NCBI RefSeq assembly: GCF_000816145.1
Contig: NZ_CP007141.1
Location: forward strand, 1,674,001 to 1,738,000
Direction: 5' to 3'
From: Pseudothermotoga hypogea DSM 11164 = NBRC 106472
GTDB taxonomy: Bacteria; Thermotogota; Thermotogae; Thermotogales; DSM-5069
DNA: 64,000 nt
Below the pieces are notes generated by a model. That model ran no database searches. It saw only the letters and a program-made list of their open reading frames with translations, and was not told where the DNA came from. Position 1 is the first letter of the stretch, and each line of letters opens with the position of its first letter. The translations under genes and the position numbers were made by a program. Below are positions 1-9,060 of the stretch, in pieces.

Positions 1-224
1 GCCTTCAGAGGAAGATCGGGATCCGCAGCCTTGCCGACTCCTCTCGGGGCCGGAACGCACAGTAGGAGTGGCTTCGCACCAACGCGAACAATCTCGCTGG
101 CCACAGTTTCTACAACTGCAAGATGTGAAAGTGTGTCGTAGGTGATCGCGACTTCTTCATTGGGTTTGACCTTGAAAATGTCACAGACTAATTTCATCGC
201 AACTTTGGAGAGATCGAACCTCAT
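1..224 (-). CDS. M29/NicX-like aminopeptidase, N-terminal fragment cut by window edge
   Basis: This is the first 74 residues of a protein that runs out of the window on the left. The ATG at 224-222 overlaps the stop codon of the DUF917 gene (ATGA), so the two are translationally coupled. The fragment starts MRFDLSKVAMKLV and contains KPNEEVAITYDT followed by a Rossmann-like stretch ending GAKPLLLCVPAPRGVG. This resembles the N-terminal domain of thermophilic M29 metallo-aminopeptidases and the related NicX-type proteins. The catalytic C-terminal domain is not in view, so the family assignment is by resemblance only. It is the last visible gene of the peptide-transporter operon, which fits a role in breaking down an imported peptide or N-containing compound. 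Confidence 0.6.
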   Translation of the reverse strand, partial: MRFDLSKVAMKLVCDIFKVKPNEEVAITYDTLSHLAVVETVASEIVRVGAKPLLLCVPAPRGVGKAADPDLPLK

Positions 225-1315
225 TTTGTGTTCCTCCCATTCAAGAGTACCTCGTCGAAATCGAACCCAAAGTGTCTCGGTCCAAAGATTTCGATCGCCT
301 TTGGACTCCTCCAAAGTTCGTTCGCAGCAACACCGAGGACCACGACGCGTTCATTTTCTTTCAGATGTGGGTTCAGCACGGGCGTTCCATCCTTGGCTCT
401 GAGAACGATGATCAGGTCTGGGCAAGTCAGGCACACCTCCTCATCGATCCAAGCTACGAGGTTTTCGTTCTTGAACCAGATTCTGAATTTCCTACCTTTG
501 AACGGTCCAACTCCAGCAAAGTGCATCTCACCGTAGGTGAAACCATCCCTGTCCTCCCACATGGCATCAGACTCAGCGACCCCTTCGAACAAAATCGTCG
601 CATTCAGAACATCCACGATCGCTTCCACTGGATTTTTTCCTTCGACGAGTGCATCTTCTCTGGCCTTTCCAACCTTCCACGCGAGGCTCACCGTACCCTT
701 CACAAGGCTCTTTTTCAGCACGAAGCCTTTCAGTGGGTGCGAGGTGACACCGACCTTTCCTTCACTCGCAACCGCCACAGCACGCGTGATCTGCTCGGCT
801 TGCTCGTCGCTACTGACCTCTTCGACTATCATTTTGTCACCGAAATGGTTGCAGACTGTGAATGGGGTCATAGGGACATTCAGCAAGTAGAAACTTGTGT
901 GTTGAACTTCCGGAACAGCTCTTCCGACGGGATCTCCATCCAGAACGACTACGCCTGTCTGCGCTGCAACTTCGAACGCGACAGCCGTGTTCCCACCACC
1001 AAGTTCGGTCGGAAAGACTGCGCTGAACTTCTTTCCCACGTAACGTTCGAGGAGTTTGAAGGATTCGTATACAGGTGATTCGATCCTTCTTTCAAGATTT
1101 TTCGTTTTCGTCGTTGGTGAAACAGACCCAACGAAGTACGGGCAGGCCGCCAGTTCATCGTCAGCGAACTCATCAACATCCATGAGTACAACCTTTTCCT
1201 TCACAGTCCTTCTGACCGTTTCCAAACCCTTCTGCAAATCTCCTCCTCCGCCTGTTCCGAGAACTGCACAGCCAAAAAGGATCTGCTCGATGTCCCTCAA
1301 ACTCAGCTCGACCAT
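221..1315 (-). CDS. DUF917 family protein (S-methylthiohydantoin desulfurase-like)
   Basis: A 364-residue protein matching the DUF917 family over its full length. An N-terminal glycine-rich motif LGTGGGGD lies near residue 20. A central GGGNTAVAFEVAA is followed by LDGDPVGRAVPEVQ, and a C-terminal beta-rich part carries the CPDLIIVLRAKDGTPV segment. I chose the ATG at 1315 because GGAGGAGGT lies just upstream; a longer reading from 1342 would bury that site inside the coding region. It overlaps the end of the upstream ATPase gene by 13 bp. Family members have been linked to ring-containing nitrogen compounds such as hydantoins. Co-transcription with a peptide-type ABC transporter and an aminopeptidase-like gene suggests catabolism of an imported substrate, but the substrate cannot be read from the sequence. 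Confidence 0.85.
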   Translation of the reverse strand: MVELSLRDIEQILFGCAVLGTGGGGDLQKGLETVRRTVKEKVVLMDVDEFADDELAACPYFVGSVSPTTKTKNLERRIESPVYESFKLLERYVGKKFSAVFPTELGGGNTAVAFEVAAQTGVVVLDGDPVGRAVPEVQHTSFYLLNVPMTPFTVCNHFGDKMIVEEVSSDEQAEQITRAVAVASEGKVGVTSHPLKGFVLKKSLVKGTVSLAWKVGKAREDALVEGKNPVEAIVDVLNATILFEGVAESDAMWEDRDGFTYGEMHFAGVGPFKGRKFRIWFKNENLVAWIDEEVCLTCPDLIIVLRAKDGTPVLNPHLKENERVVVLGVAANELWRSPKAIEIFGPRHFGFDFDEVLLNGRNTK

Positions 1316-2277
1316 TTTCCTACCTCCTCCCATTTGATGCACGACACTGATCTATCTCTTGATGCTTCGAGTGGCTTCATGTCGTAAATCTCACACTCTT
1401 TTGTAGAAAACGGGCACCTACTTTTGAATCTGCATCCGGCGTTCATTGTCGCTCCTACCTCGTCAACGATCGCTGGTTTCTTCATTTCAACATTTGGATC
1501 TGGATAAAAAATGGACTCGATAAGAAGTTTCGTGTAAGGATGCAAAGGTTGATCTATGACCTTTTCTGTGGGACCGACTTCTACAATCTTTCCAAGATAC
1601 ATCACGAAGACCCTTTCTGCGACGTTCCTCACCACTCCCAGATCGTGGCTCACGAAGATGTAAGTCAAATGGAAAGTTTGGCGTAACTCGTTGAGTAGTT
1701 TCAAAACCTGCGCCTGAACTGACACGTCCAACGAAGAGGTGGGTTCGTCCAAGAGAAGGACCTTTGGTCTCACGGAGAGCGCTCTCGCTATCGCTACCCT
1801 CTGGCATTGGCCACCGCTTAGCTCGCCAGGATATCTGTCTGAAAGCTTAGGATCGAGTCCCACCTTTCGTAGTAAGTCGTTCACAAGATCAACGAGTTCA
1901 GACTTGATAACCCTTCGCTGGGCGAGGACAGGCTCCACGATGATGTCGAAAACTTTGAGCCTTGGGTTCAAAGACGTTGTGGGATCCTGAAAGACCATCT
2001 GGGCCTTCTTTGCGACCTTTTCTTTGTATTCATTTCCCTTGAGCCCTACAACAGGCTCGCCATCCAAGAACACTTGTCCACTCGTGGGCTTGACCAAACC
2101 GTTGATGCAGCGGACCAGTGTGCTCTTTCCGCTACCCGACTCTCCAACGATTGCAATGCTTTCACCTTCTTTGACGAAGAAGCTCACGTCATCGACCGCT
2201 TTGACGAGATATTTCTTTCCCCACAGTCCCTTACCCCTGAGGACGAAATACTTTTTGAGGTTCTTGACCTCAACCAC
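1303..2277 (-). CDS. oppF: Peptide ABC transporter ATP-binding protein, OppF/DppF type
   Basis: A 324-residue cytoplasmic ATPase that powers peptide or related uptake with its partner at 2270-3229. Visible motifs are Walker A GESGSGKST, the Q-loop region MVFQDPTTSLNPRL, signature LSGGQCQRVAIARAL, Walker B VLLLDEPTSSLDVS and switch His in FVSHDLG. The C-terminal oligopeptide-transporter extension contains the cysteine cluster CRFKSRCPFSTKEC and a final SCIKW. The start is GTG at 2277 with GGAGGG upstream. It overlaps both neighbours by a few bases. The last gene pair of the operon (DUF917, aminopeptidase-like) follows directly. Confidence 0.93.
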   Translation of the reverse strand: MVEVKNLKKYFVLRGKGLWGKKYLVKAVDDVSFFVKEGESIAIVGESGSGKSTLVRCINGLVKPTSGQVFLDGEPVVGLKGNEYKEKVAKKAQMVFQDPTTSLNPRLKVFDIIVEPVLAQRRVIKSELVDLVNDLLRKVGLDPKLSDRYPGELSGGQCQRVAIARALSVRPKVLLLDEPTSSLDVSVQAQVLKLLNELRQTFHLTYIFVSHDLGVVRNVAERVFVMYLGKIVEVGPTEKVIDQPLHPYTKLLIESIFYPDPNVEMKKPAIVDEVGATMNAGCRFKSRCPFSTKECEIYDMKPLEASRDRSVSCIKWEEVGKWSS

Positions 2278-3229
2278 GGTGTTCCCTCCAAAGATGGCAA
2301 GCGACGAAATGGCTTGGCCGTACCTCTGCCAGTTCAGGTGTTAAGATGCCACAATCGTTCTGGACTCGCCGGCATCTTTCTCTGAAGATACAACCGCTTG
2401 GGGGCTCAGTGAGAGACGGTAGAGAACCAGGGATCGGTTCTGGCAATTTCTTCTTACGTGGATCAAGCGCGCAGTTCAGGAGTCCGGACGTGTAAGGATG
2501 TAGCGGGTTTGAAAATAACTCTTTCTTTGGTGCCATCTCCACGATGTTTCCTGCGTACATGACCACAACCCTGTCGGCGAGTTGTGCGACAATACCAAGA
2601 TCGTGTGTGATGAAGAGTACCGAGAATTTCTTTGTCCTTTGCAACTCCCAGATTAAATAGAGTATTTGCCTTTGCACGGTCACATCCAGGGCCGTCGTAG
2701 GTTCATCAGCAATGAACAAACTTGGCTCGCAAGCAAGGGCCATGGCGATCATAACACGTTGTCTCATACCCCCGGAAAGTTCGTGTGGGTAGGCTCGTCG
2801 GACTCTATCAACATCGAACAGCTGAACCTGTCTGAGAAGCCCATCTACTTTTTCTCTCGCTTTGTTTACAGAGATGTCCCACCTACTCATCAGTACGTCC
2901 ACAAGCTGTCGCTCAACAGTGTAGAGCGGGTTCAACGAGGAAGTAGGGTCTTGAAAAACGATTGCAACTTCTTTGCCACGTATTCTCTTGACGTTTTCGT
3001 GGTTCACCTCAATCCCTTTGAAAAAGATCTTACCGGTCTGCGAGGCGTTCTCTGGAAGAAGGCCTATGATCGAAAGTGCAGTCACAGTCTTGCCACAACC
3101 TGTCTCTCCAACCAACGCCACGATTTCGCCGCTGTTAATTGTAAAGGACAGATTTCTCAGCGCTCTCACATCACCGTGCAGAGTCTTGAAAGTCAAGGAA
3201 TAGTTCTCGAATTTCACAAGTTCACTCAA
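2270..3229 (-). CDS. oppD: Peptide ABC transporter ATP-binding protein, OppD/DppD type
   Basis: A 319-residue ATPase, partner of the OppF-type subunit. Walker A is GETGCGKT, signature [15 protein letters not shown], Walker [15 protein letters not shown], switch FITHDLG. The C-terminal domain has the usual cysteines in [16 protein letters not shown]. The open frame extends back to 3346, but that extension lies inside the permease gene. The best start is TTG at 3229, which overlaps the permease stop (TTGA) and has AGGAGGAG about eight bases upstream. With this start the length matches the family. Confidence 0.92.
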   Translation of the reverse strand: MSELVKFENYSLTFKTLHGDVRALRNLSFTINSGEIVALVGETGCGKTVTALSIIGLLPENASQTGKIFFKGIEVNHENVKRIRGKEVAIVFQDPTSSLNPLYTVERQLVDVLMSRWDISVNKAREKVDGLLRQVQLFDVDRVRRAYPHELSGGMRQRVMIAMALACEPSLFIADEPTTALDVTVQRQILYLIWELQRTKKFSVLFITHDLGIVAQLADRVVVMYAGNIVEMAPKKELFSNPLHPYTSGLLNCALDPRKKKLPEPIPGSLPSLTEPPSGCIFRERCRRVQNDCGILTPELAEVRPSHFVACHLWREHRG

Positions 3230-4080
3230 ATCAACATTCTCCTCCTCAGTCTTGGATCTATAAGTTCTCTGAAAACGTCGCCAAGCAAATTGAAAGACAT
3301 GACCAAAAGTAGCATGAACAAACCAGGGAACGTTGGTACCCACCAATAATTCAAAAAGTAAGCCTTACCTTCGCTTATCATCAAACCCCAGTCGGGCATT
3401 GGAGGCTGAACTCCCAAGCCAAGAAAAGACAAAGCTGCGGCCTCCAAGATGGCGCTGCCCATATCCATCGTACATTGAACGGCGAGCGGCGCGACGCAAC
3501 CTGGAAGAATGTGTTTGAACATGATGACGAAGTGTGAAACACCCGCTGCTCTCGCTGCCTCAACGTACGCAAGTGACTTCATCGACAAGGCTTGGGATCG
3601 TACCAACCGTGCGTACCATGGCCACCAGGTTATCACGAGCGCCAGAATGGCATTGAACAACCCCTTACCGAGGGTCGACGCGATCAAGAGTGCGAGCAAG
3701 AGCGGGGGGAAAGACAAAAAGACATCTGTGAAACGCATCAGAACGTTGTCTAAGAATCCTCCGGAGTAACCTGCTACGATACCGATCGGAACACCTATCA
3801 GAGCAGAGAGGAAGACAACTGAGATCGCTGTAAAGAGCGAAGTTCTCGCACCGTAAATCATGCGACTGAGGATGTCGCGACCCATGTGATCGGTGCCAAA
3901 GGGGTGTCTCAAGCTCGGGGGTAACAAGCGTTCCGCCACGTTCGGCTCACCCAGAGCTTGTTCCCTGTAAGGTACTATCCATGGAGCAATCAACGCAAGC
4001 AAGACAAAGATCGAGACTATCGTGAGGCTGAATTTCGCGAGTCGGTTCTTGAGAGCGAGTCTAACCAGTTTTGCAGTCAG
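3226..4080 (-). CDS. oppC: Peptide ABC transporter permease, OppC/DppC type
   Basis: An inner-membrane permease with the EAA loop EAARAAGVSHFVIMFKHILPG typical of the OppC family, here cut to its core AARAAGVSHFVIMFKHILPG, and about six membrane segments. The ATG/GTG/TTG-initiated reading begins only at 4002, in the middle of the first membrane helix (LLALIAPWIV). The frame stays open upstream to the stop of the OppB gene at 4095. A strong GAGGGGGA lies at about 4087-4094 and the in-frame codons after it include CTG at 4080. That start would give 284 residues, a cytoplasmic N-terminus LTAKLVRLALKNRLAKFS and an intact first helix. I therefore infer initiation at CTG 4080 (or ATC 4086); the start needs experimental proof. 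Confidence 0.88.
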   Translation of the reverse strand: MTAKLVRLALKNRLAKFSLTIVSIFVLLALIAPWIVPYREQALGEPNVAERLLPPSLRHPFGTDHMGRDILSRMIYGARTSLFTAISVVFLSALIGVPIGIVAGYSGGFLDNVLMRFTDVFLSFPPLLLALLIASTLGKGLFNAILALVITWWPWYARLVRSQALSMKSLAYVEAARAAGVSHFVIMFKHILPGCVAPLAVQCTMDMGSAILEAAALSFLGLGVQPPMPDWGLMISEGKAYFLNYWWVPTFPGLFMLLLVMSFNLLGDVFRELIDPRLRRRMLI

Positions 4081-4092
4081 AAGGATTCCCCC

Positions 4093-5112
4093 TCAAAACC
4101 TTATCCTCGGATCTATCTTCGCTTGAATCAGGTCAACCGCGAAATTGATGAGCACGTAACACACCGACGCCACTATCGTTACCCCCACGATTGCTGGATA
4201 GTCCATGCTCAGTATCGCGTTTGCGGCGTACCTACCTAATCCCGGCCAGTTGAAGATCAATTCGACAAGGAACGCCCCCACGAGTGTGTAGGCGAAAGAA
4301 AGAGCAACCGTCACCATCGCGGGCGCTATGGCGTTTTTGAGGGCGTAGCCGTAGTAAATTTTCCGCTCGGGAATAGCGTACGCAAAGGCCGTTCTGATGT
4401 AGTTCTCCTGCAGTACTTCAACCATCATGGAACGCACCTGTCGGGTGATCAAACCTATGGGATATGCGGCGAGTGTTATGGCTGGAAGTATCAAATGTTT
4501 TATCACATCGAAAAAGGCAACGTAGTTTCGCGCGAGTAGGGTATCGATAAGATAAAAACCTGTCTTTTCCTCGAACGGGTAAACGAGAGAAACAAACGTA
4601 TCTATCCTGTCTGACAGGGGTAGCAAACCGAGCCATTTGAAGAACAGAAGCTGCAGGATCATACCGTACCAGAAGCTCGGCAGTGATACACCGGCGACCG
4701 CAAAGATCCTGCTTAGGTTGTCAAACCATCTGTTTCTCCTTACCGCGGCGAGAACTCCGAGCGGAATACCCAACCCTATTGCGATACATTCTGCAACCAA
4801 CAAAAGTTCGAACGTCGCCGTCAAGGCTTTCCTTATGTCCTCGATCACAGGCCTGTGCGTTCTTATCGATGTACCCAGATCGAATCGAAGCAGGTCCTTC
4901 AGGAAGTAACCAAACCTCACGAGTATCGGTCTGTCGAGCTTCAATTTCTCTCTCGCCGCTTGAATAGCACTGTGGGTGGCTTTGGGACCCACCCACAGCG
5001 CAGCTGGATCAGAGGGTACAACGTTCGAAACCAAAAAGACCACGAACACGACTCCAAGGACGACGAAAATCGACCAGAACAGTCTTGAAACGGTGTACCT
5101 CAGAAAATTCAC
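4093..5112 (-). CDS. oppB: Peptide ABC transporter permease, OppB/DppB type
   Basis: A 339-residue inner-membrane permease. The N-terminus MNFLRYTVSRLFWSIFVVLG holds the first membrane helix. It is followed by the periplasmic segment SNVVPSDPAALWVGP and the typical EAA loop VLQENYIRTAFAYAIPERKI. The start is GTG at 5112 preceded by TGAGGT. It forms the membrane channel with the OppC-type protein encoded 12 bp downstream. Confidence 0.92.
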   Translation of the reverse strand: MNFLRYTVSRLFWSIFVVLGVVFVVFLVSNVVPSDPAALWVGPKATHSAIQAAREKLKLDRPILVRFGYFLKDLLRFDLGTSIRTHRPVIEDIRKALTATFELLLVAECIAIGLGIPLGVLAAVRRNRWFDNLSRIFAVAGVSLPSFWYGMILQLLFFKWLGLLPLSDRIDTFVSLVYPFEEKTGFYLIDTLLARNYVAFFDVIKHLILPAITLAAYPIGLITRQVRSMMVEVLQENYIRTAFAYAIPERKIYYGYALKNAIAPAMVTVALSFAYTLVGAFLVELIFNWPGLGRYAANAILSMDYPAIVGVTIVASVCYVLINFAVDLIQAKIDPRIRF

Positions 5113-5124
5113 GCGCGATCAACC

Positions 5125-6666
5125 TCAGGATCCACTTTCAAGTTCGCAGAAGAAAACCACATTTGGATAAGCGGGATTCGGTGTGAATCCTTTGATCGAT
5201 TTGTGAACCACATAAATATCGCTGATCTGGTACAGTGGGACTGCAGGCAGATCTCTGCGCAAGATCGTCTCGACCATCTTGTAGAGTTGCTCGGCACGCT
5301 TCGGATTCGTCCCTTCGAGTTGCACGGCCTCGTCCATGAGCTTGTCCGCTTCTTCGTTGTAGTAGTAGGAAAGGTTGAACAGCACTTCCTCTTCCGTGTG
5401 GAACATACTGAAGAGAAAGTCGTACGGCGTCATCACCGTGGGCCACCAGTACATGATGAACATGTCTTGCGCCTTCGTTGGCTCGCTCCTCGCCCATGCC
5501 CACTGTTGTTCCCAGTTCATGGGTCTCAGTTCAACCTCTATGCCGAGTTTCTTCAAACTTGACCAGATGAGCTCCGATGCTTTTTTCTCGCTCTCGTTGG
5601 ATTGCAGGTACGTCAGCACCAGTTTCACGTTCTTTGGATCAACATTTGATTTTGCAAGTAGCTCCTTAGCTTTCTCCAGATCCTGAGAGAGGGGTGGTAA
5701 ATGATCTGCATAACCGAACATGCCCTTGGGTATGATCCCTGAAGGTTGCAGACCGTAACCGAGCAGAACGTGATCGATGATCTCTTTGTATGGTATCGCG
5801 TAAGCCACAGCGGCTCTGAAGTCTGGATTGCTGAGAGGGAACTTTTTCGTGTTGAAGAACAGATACAGCACCTGAAAGCTGGGTTTCTGAGAGATGTAAA
5901 CGTTTGGGTTGTTCTCCAGTTTTTTCAGATCGTCGTAAATTAATTCCCTCGTGACGTGGATTTTGCCGGAGGTGACCATCTGCATCCTCAAAGAAGGATC
6001 TGGCACGATCTGAATGACGGCGATATCGAACTTCCCTTCAGTCCAACCCTGCCAGTAACCGTCGAACTTTCTCAGGACTACTTGTGTCTTGGGATCGTAC
6101 TTGGTGATGGTGTAGGGACCTGTGCCTGCATCGTTGCCAGCATTGAACCAGTCCGCAATTGCCTCGTCGTCTCCGATCTGAGCCACCTTCGGACTGAATA
6201 TGAAGGCCCCATAGCCGGCCGAGGCAATGAGCGGAATGTTCGCAGGATACTTGAGTTTGAAGACGACGGTGTAGGGGTCTGGTGTTTCGATTTCCTGAAC
6301 GCTGTCCCAAATGTAAGCAGGTCCACCTGCGAGCCTGATTGTTCTCTCGATGGAAAACTTCACAGCTTCGGATGTGAGCTCAGTACCGTCATGAAACTTG
6401 ACGTTCTTTCTTAACTTGAAGGTCCACACTGTGCCATCTTCGTTCGCCGACCATTCTGTAGCGAGGAGCGGTTCGAGTTTCCCATCCACATAGCGTGTCA
6501 GAGTTTCGTAAACGTTGTTCAGCACAATGATGGAGTTGGAGAATTCCGTGCTGGGATCAAGCGTTATCATCTCAGAACCGTAGGCGTAGACGACCATGGT
6601 CTGTTTCTGACTGAATGCCACCATAAGTGCCAGTACGAGTAAGGAAACAACCAAGAATCTTCTCAT
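5125..6666 (-). CDS. ABC transporter substrate-binding protein, family 5 (peptide type)
   Basis: A 513-residue secreted binding protein and first gene of the transporter operon. Residues 1-19 form a signal peptide (MRRFLVVSLLVLALMVAFS) without a lipobox cysteine, so it is probably a soluble or peripherally held protein. The mature part has the SBP-family-5 pattern: LDPSTEFSNSIIVLNNVYETL, EWSANEDGTVWTFKLRKNVKFHD (core FKLRKNVKFHDGTELTS) and GTGPYTITKYDP. Family 5 covers peptides, nickel, cellobiose-type oligosaccharides and others in Thermotogota, so the substrate is open. A near-consensus promoter lies directly upstream. Confidence 0.92.
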   Translation of the reverse strand: MRRFLVVSLLVLALMVAFSQKQTMVVYAYGSEMITLDPSTEFSNSIIVLNNVYETLTRYVDGKLEPLLATEWSANEDGTVWTFKLRKNVKFHDGTELTSEAVKFSIERTIRLAGGPAYIWDSVQEIETPDPYTVVFKLKYPANIPLIASAGYGAFIFSPKVAQIGDDEAIADWFNAGNDAGTGPYTITKYDPKTQVVLRKFDGYWQGWTEGKFDIAVIQIVPDPSLRMQMVTSGKIHVTRELIYDDLKKLENNPNVYISQKPSFQVLYLFFNTKKFPLSNPDFRAAVAYAIPYKEIIDHVLLGYGLQPSGIIPKGMFGYADHLPPLSQDLEKAKELLAKSNVDPKNVKLVLTYLQSNESEKKASELIWSSLKKLGIEVELRPMNWEQQWAWARSEPTKAQDMFIMYWWPTVMTPYDFLFSMFHTEEEVLFNLSYYYNEEADKLMDEAVQLEGTNPKRAEQLYKMVETILRRDLPAVPLYQISDIYVVHKSIKGFTPNPAYPNVVFFCELESGS

Positions 6667-6696
6667 GCGATCGCCCCCTAAACCAAGTTTACTCTA

Positions 6697-6725
6697 ATTA
6701 TACTGCCGCTGCGCCATGATTTCAA
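6697..6725 (-). promoter_or_regulatory. Sigma-70-type promoter of the peptide transporter operon
   Basis: On the minus strand TTGAAA (6725-6720) and a perfect TATAAT (6702-6697) are separated by exactly 17 bases. The -35 box overlaps the stop codon of the endonuclease III gene. Transcription would begin near 6690 and run into the binding-protein gene starting at 6666. Confidence 0.8.
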
Positions 6726-7342
6726 CGTCTTTTCTGCAAAAAATAGTTGCATTCCTGGTTCAGAGGACAGTTTTCACATCTTGGTCTCACCGGCAGGCAA
6801 ATTCTTCTTCCGAACTCCACCATGGAACCGTTCATAGGTCCCCACAGGCGCTTCGGGATCACTTTTTTGAGTTGTTCTTCAGTTTCATCAGGTCGCTTCG
6901 TTTTTACGAGACCCAGTCTGTTTGAGATCCTGTGCACGTGTGTGTCCACGGCGATCGCCGGTCGACCAAAGCCCTGGTACAACACTATGTTCGCTGTTTT
7001 TCTACCTACACCGGGTAGTCTCAGAAGTTCTTCCAGTTTGTCCGGGACCTTTCCGCCGTACTTTTCGACAAGAATTTTCGCCACCTCAACGATTCTCTGA
7101 GCCTTCTGCCTGTACATACCGCTCTTTTTGATGAGTTCGTAGAGATCGATTGGCGATGCTTTCGCAAGATCGAAGACGTCTTTGTACCGGGCAAAAAGCT
7201 TTTCGCATGCGCTTTCTGTGTTTTCATCCCTGGTTCGTTGACTGAGTATGGTGCAGATGAGAATCTTGAAAGGATCGGATGAAAACCTTTCTTGTGGGAA
7301 CAGTTTCACTATCTTCTCGACAATTCTGCCAGGCTCATTCAC
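6722..7342 (-). CDS. nth: Endonuclease III (DNA glycosylase/AP lyase)
   Basis: A 206-residue base-excision-repair enzyme that removes oxidised pyrimidines and nicks the AP site. The helix-hairpin-helix with the catalytic lysine is LPGVGRKTANIVL. The catalytic aspartate lies in VDTHVHRISNRLGL. The [4Fe-4S] cluster ligands follow the C-x6-C-x2-C-x5-C spacing in CLPVRPRCENCPLNQEC. I prefer GTG at 7342 because GAGGTG sits about nine bases upstream; the GTG at 7354 lies inside that ribosome site. The gene is divergent from the peptidase gene at 7399. Confidence 0.95.
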   Translation of the reverse strand: MNEPGRIVEKIVKLFPQERFSSDPFKILICTILSQRTRDENTESACEKLFARYKDVFDLAKASPIDLYELIKKSGMYRQKAQRIVEVAKILVEKYGGKVPDKLEELLRLPGVGRKTANIVLYQGFGRPAIAVDTHVHRISNRLGLVKTKRPDETEEQLKKVIPKRLWGPMNGSMVEFGRRICLPVRPRCENCPLNQECNYFLQKRR

Positions 7343-7398
7343 TGAATCGTCCACCTCATGAAATATTGTACAATCGAAACGATGGAGGTGATCGAAGC

Positions 7399-8475
7399 AT
7401 GGAGAGAGTCAAGAAGTTCGTCGAAGCATTGGAGAAGGAAAACGTCGACGCTGCACTCATATGCAACGTGGAGTACTCCTCTCGACCAACGACGATGTAT
7501 CTTTCGGGGTTCACCGGTTCGTTCAGTTTCCTCGTCATCACGAAGGACTCTCAGTTCATAGTCACAGACTCGAGGTACTTCGAGCAGGCCAAGCAGCAGA
7601 CCAAGTTCACGCTGGTTGAACATCGCGGATCGAACATTTATGACACCGTCGTTGGTGTACTTGAAACGATCAAACCCAAGGTAGTTGGACTGGAATTTTC
7701 TCGAATAAGCCACGACATGTATCTGAAGCTCTCTGAAAAGTACCAGGCTCTTTACAAGCCCATCGATCACATCATTGAACAGATGCGCATGATCAAAGAG
7801 CCTCAGGAGGTAGAGTTCATCAGGAAGGCGATTCAGATAAGCGAAGAAGCACTCCTGAAAGTTCTTCCGCTCGTCAAAGAGGGGGTGGCAGAGAAGGACA
7901 TTGCGGCCGAGCTTGAGTATCAAATGAAGCTTCTCGGCGCTGACGGGATCGCGTTTGAAACGATCGTCATAACAGGACCGAGAACGGCGCTGCCACACGG
8001 AAGAGCTTCGGAACGAAGACTGAGGATGAACGAGCCGGTGCTCTTCGACTTTGGCGCAAAGTTCAACGGTTACTGTGCGGACATAACCAGGACTTTCTAT
8101 TTTGGCAAGCCAGACGAAGAATTCGTGAAGGTGTACAACACGGTCTTTGAAGCTCAATCTCTGGCACTCGAGAAAGGTTCTGGCCGGATGACTGGTAAGG
8201 AGTTGGACTCCGTGGCGCGCACGCACATATCCAGCTGTGGTCTTGGTGAATACTTTGGCCACGGTCTTGGTCACGGTCTGGGGCTGGAGGTTCACGAGGC
8301 ACCGAGGGTGAACCAGAGCAACGAGTCGATCCTACCAGTCGGAGCGGTCGTGACGATCGAGCCGGGAATCTACATCGAAGGTAAATTCGGTGTTAGAATA
8401 GAAGAGGATGTCGTGGTACATGAAGACCACCTGGAAAGACTCACCCATCTGGAAAGGAAGCTTCAGATGTTTTGA
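7399..8475 (+). CDS. Xaa-Pro peptidase, M24B family
   Basis: A 358-residue metallopeptidase that cleaves N-terminal residues before proline. An N-terminal creatinase-like domain (about residues 1-125) is followed by the pita-bread domain. Metal ligands are visible in order: Asp in FDFGAKFNGYCADITRTF, His in GHGLGHGLGLEVHEAP, Glu in TIEPGIYIEG and Glu in GVRIEEDVVV. The ATG at 7399 is preceded by GGAGGTG; the frame is open further upstream but no ribosome site supports that. It leads a plus-strand run whose second gene, efp, starts 15 bp after its stop. This pepQ/pepP-efp order is common in bacteria and suits the recycling of proline-rich peptides. Confidence 0.93.
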   Translation: MERVKKFVEALEKENVDAALICNVEYSSRPTTMYLSGFTGSFSFLVITKDSQFIVTDSRYFEQAKQQTKFTLVEHRGSNIYDTVVGVLETIKPKVVGLEFSRISHDMYLKLSEKYQALYKPIDHIIEQMRMIKEPQEVEFIRKAIQISEEALLKVLPLVKEGVAEKDIAAELEYQMKLLGADGIAFETIVITGPRTALPHGRASERRLRMNEPVLFDFGAKFNGYCADITRTFYFGKPDEEFVKVYNTVFEAQSLALEKGSGRMTGKELDSVARTHISSCGLGEYFGHGLGHGLGLEVHEAPRVNQSNESILPVGAVVTIEPGIYIEGKFGVRIEEDVVVHEDHLERLTHLERKLQMF

Positions 8476-8490
8476 ACGGAGGTGGAAGCT

Positions 8491-9048
8491 TTGATAGAAG
8501 TCTCTGACCTGAGAAAAGGTATGGTGATCATGTACGAAGGAGAACCCTACAGGGTGATCGACGTGAACAAGCACCACATGGCAATGGGTCGAGGTCTTGT
8601 CAGAACAAAGTTGAAGAACGTCAAAACAGGCCTCGTGAGAGATGTCACGTTCAGCAGCGGCGACAGAGTGGCTGAGGCCGAACTGTCGTTCAGGAAGGCT
8701 CAGTACCTTTACAACGACGGAGATCATTACCACTTCATGTGTCTGGATGATTACGAACAGCTCACTTTCAGTGAAGAAGAGATCGGAGATGCGAAGTGGT
8801 ATCTGACAGAAAACCTTGAGGTGGACATCCTGATGCTCGAAGAGAGTCCAATAGGGATACAGCTTCCCAACGTTGTGGTGCTCAGGGTCGTTGAGACGGA
8901 ACCAAGCTTCAAAGGTGACACCGTCGCTGGTGGAGGAAAGCCGGCCGTTCTCGAGACCGGTTTGCGTATTACCGTACCGTTCTTCGTCGAGAAGGATGAG
9001 CTGATCAAGGTTGACACGAGGACAGGTGAGTACGTAGAGAGAGCTTGA
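8491..9048 (+). CDS. efp: Translation elongation factor P
   Basis: A 185-residue ribosome-binding factor that relieves stalling at polyproline. The N-terminal KOW-like domain begins [20 protein letters not shown]. The modification-loop region reads [18 protein letters not shown], with no lysine at the loop tip position used by E. coli EF-P. The last segment [16 protein letters not shown] leads into [13 protein letters not shown], the standard C-terminal OB-fold signature. The start is TTG at 8491 with CGGAGGTGG upstream. The longer GTG reading at 8482 would overlap that ribosome site. Confidence 0.96.
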   Translation: MIEVSDLRKGMVIMYEGEPYRVIDVNKHHMAMGRGLVRTKLKNVKTGLVRDVTFSSGDRVAEAELSFRKAQYLYNDGDHYHFMCLDDYEQLTFSEEEIGDAKWYLTENLEVDILMLEESPIGIQLPNVVVLRVVETEPSFKGDTVAGGGKPAVLETGLRITVPFFVEKDELIKVDTRTGEYVERA

Positions 9049-9060
9049 GGAGGTGATCGT

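Noticed and set aside
6722-7399. Promoter TACAAT at 7369-7374 for the Xaa-Pro peptidase gene
   Set aside because: The -10 is plausible but no acceptable -35 or extended -10 accompanies it, so I did not list it.
8477-8493. 17-bp identity (CGGAGGTGGAAGCTTTG) with 55025-55041
   Set aside because: Both copies are ribosome sites with a TTG start, before efp and the nucleoside hydrolase. The shared part is mostly the anti-16S sequence, and no wider similarity exists.
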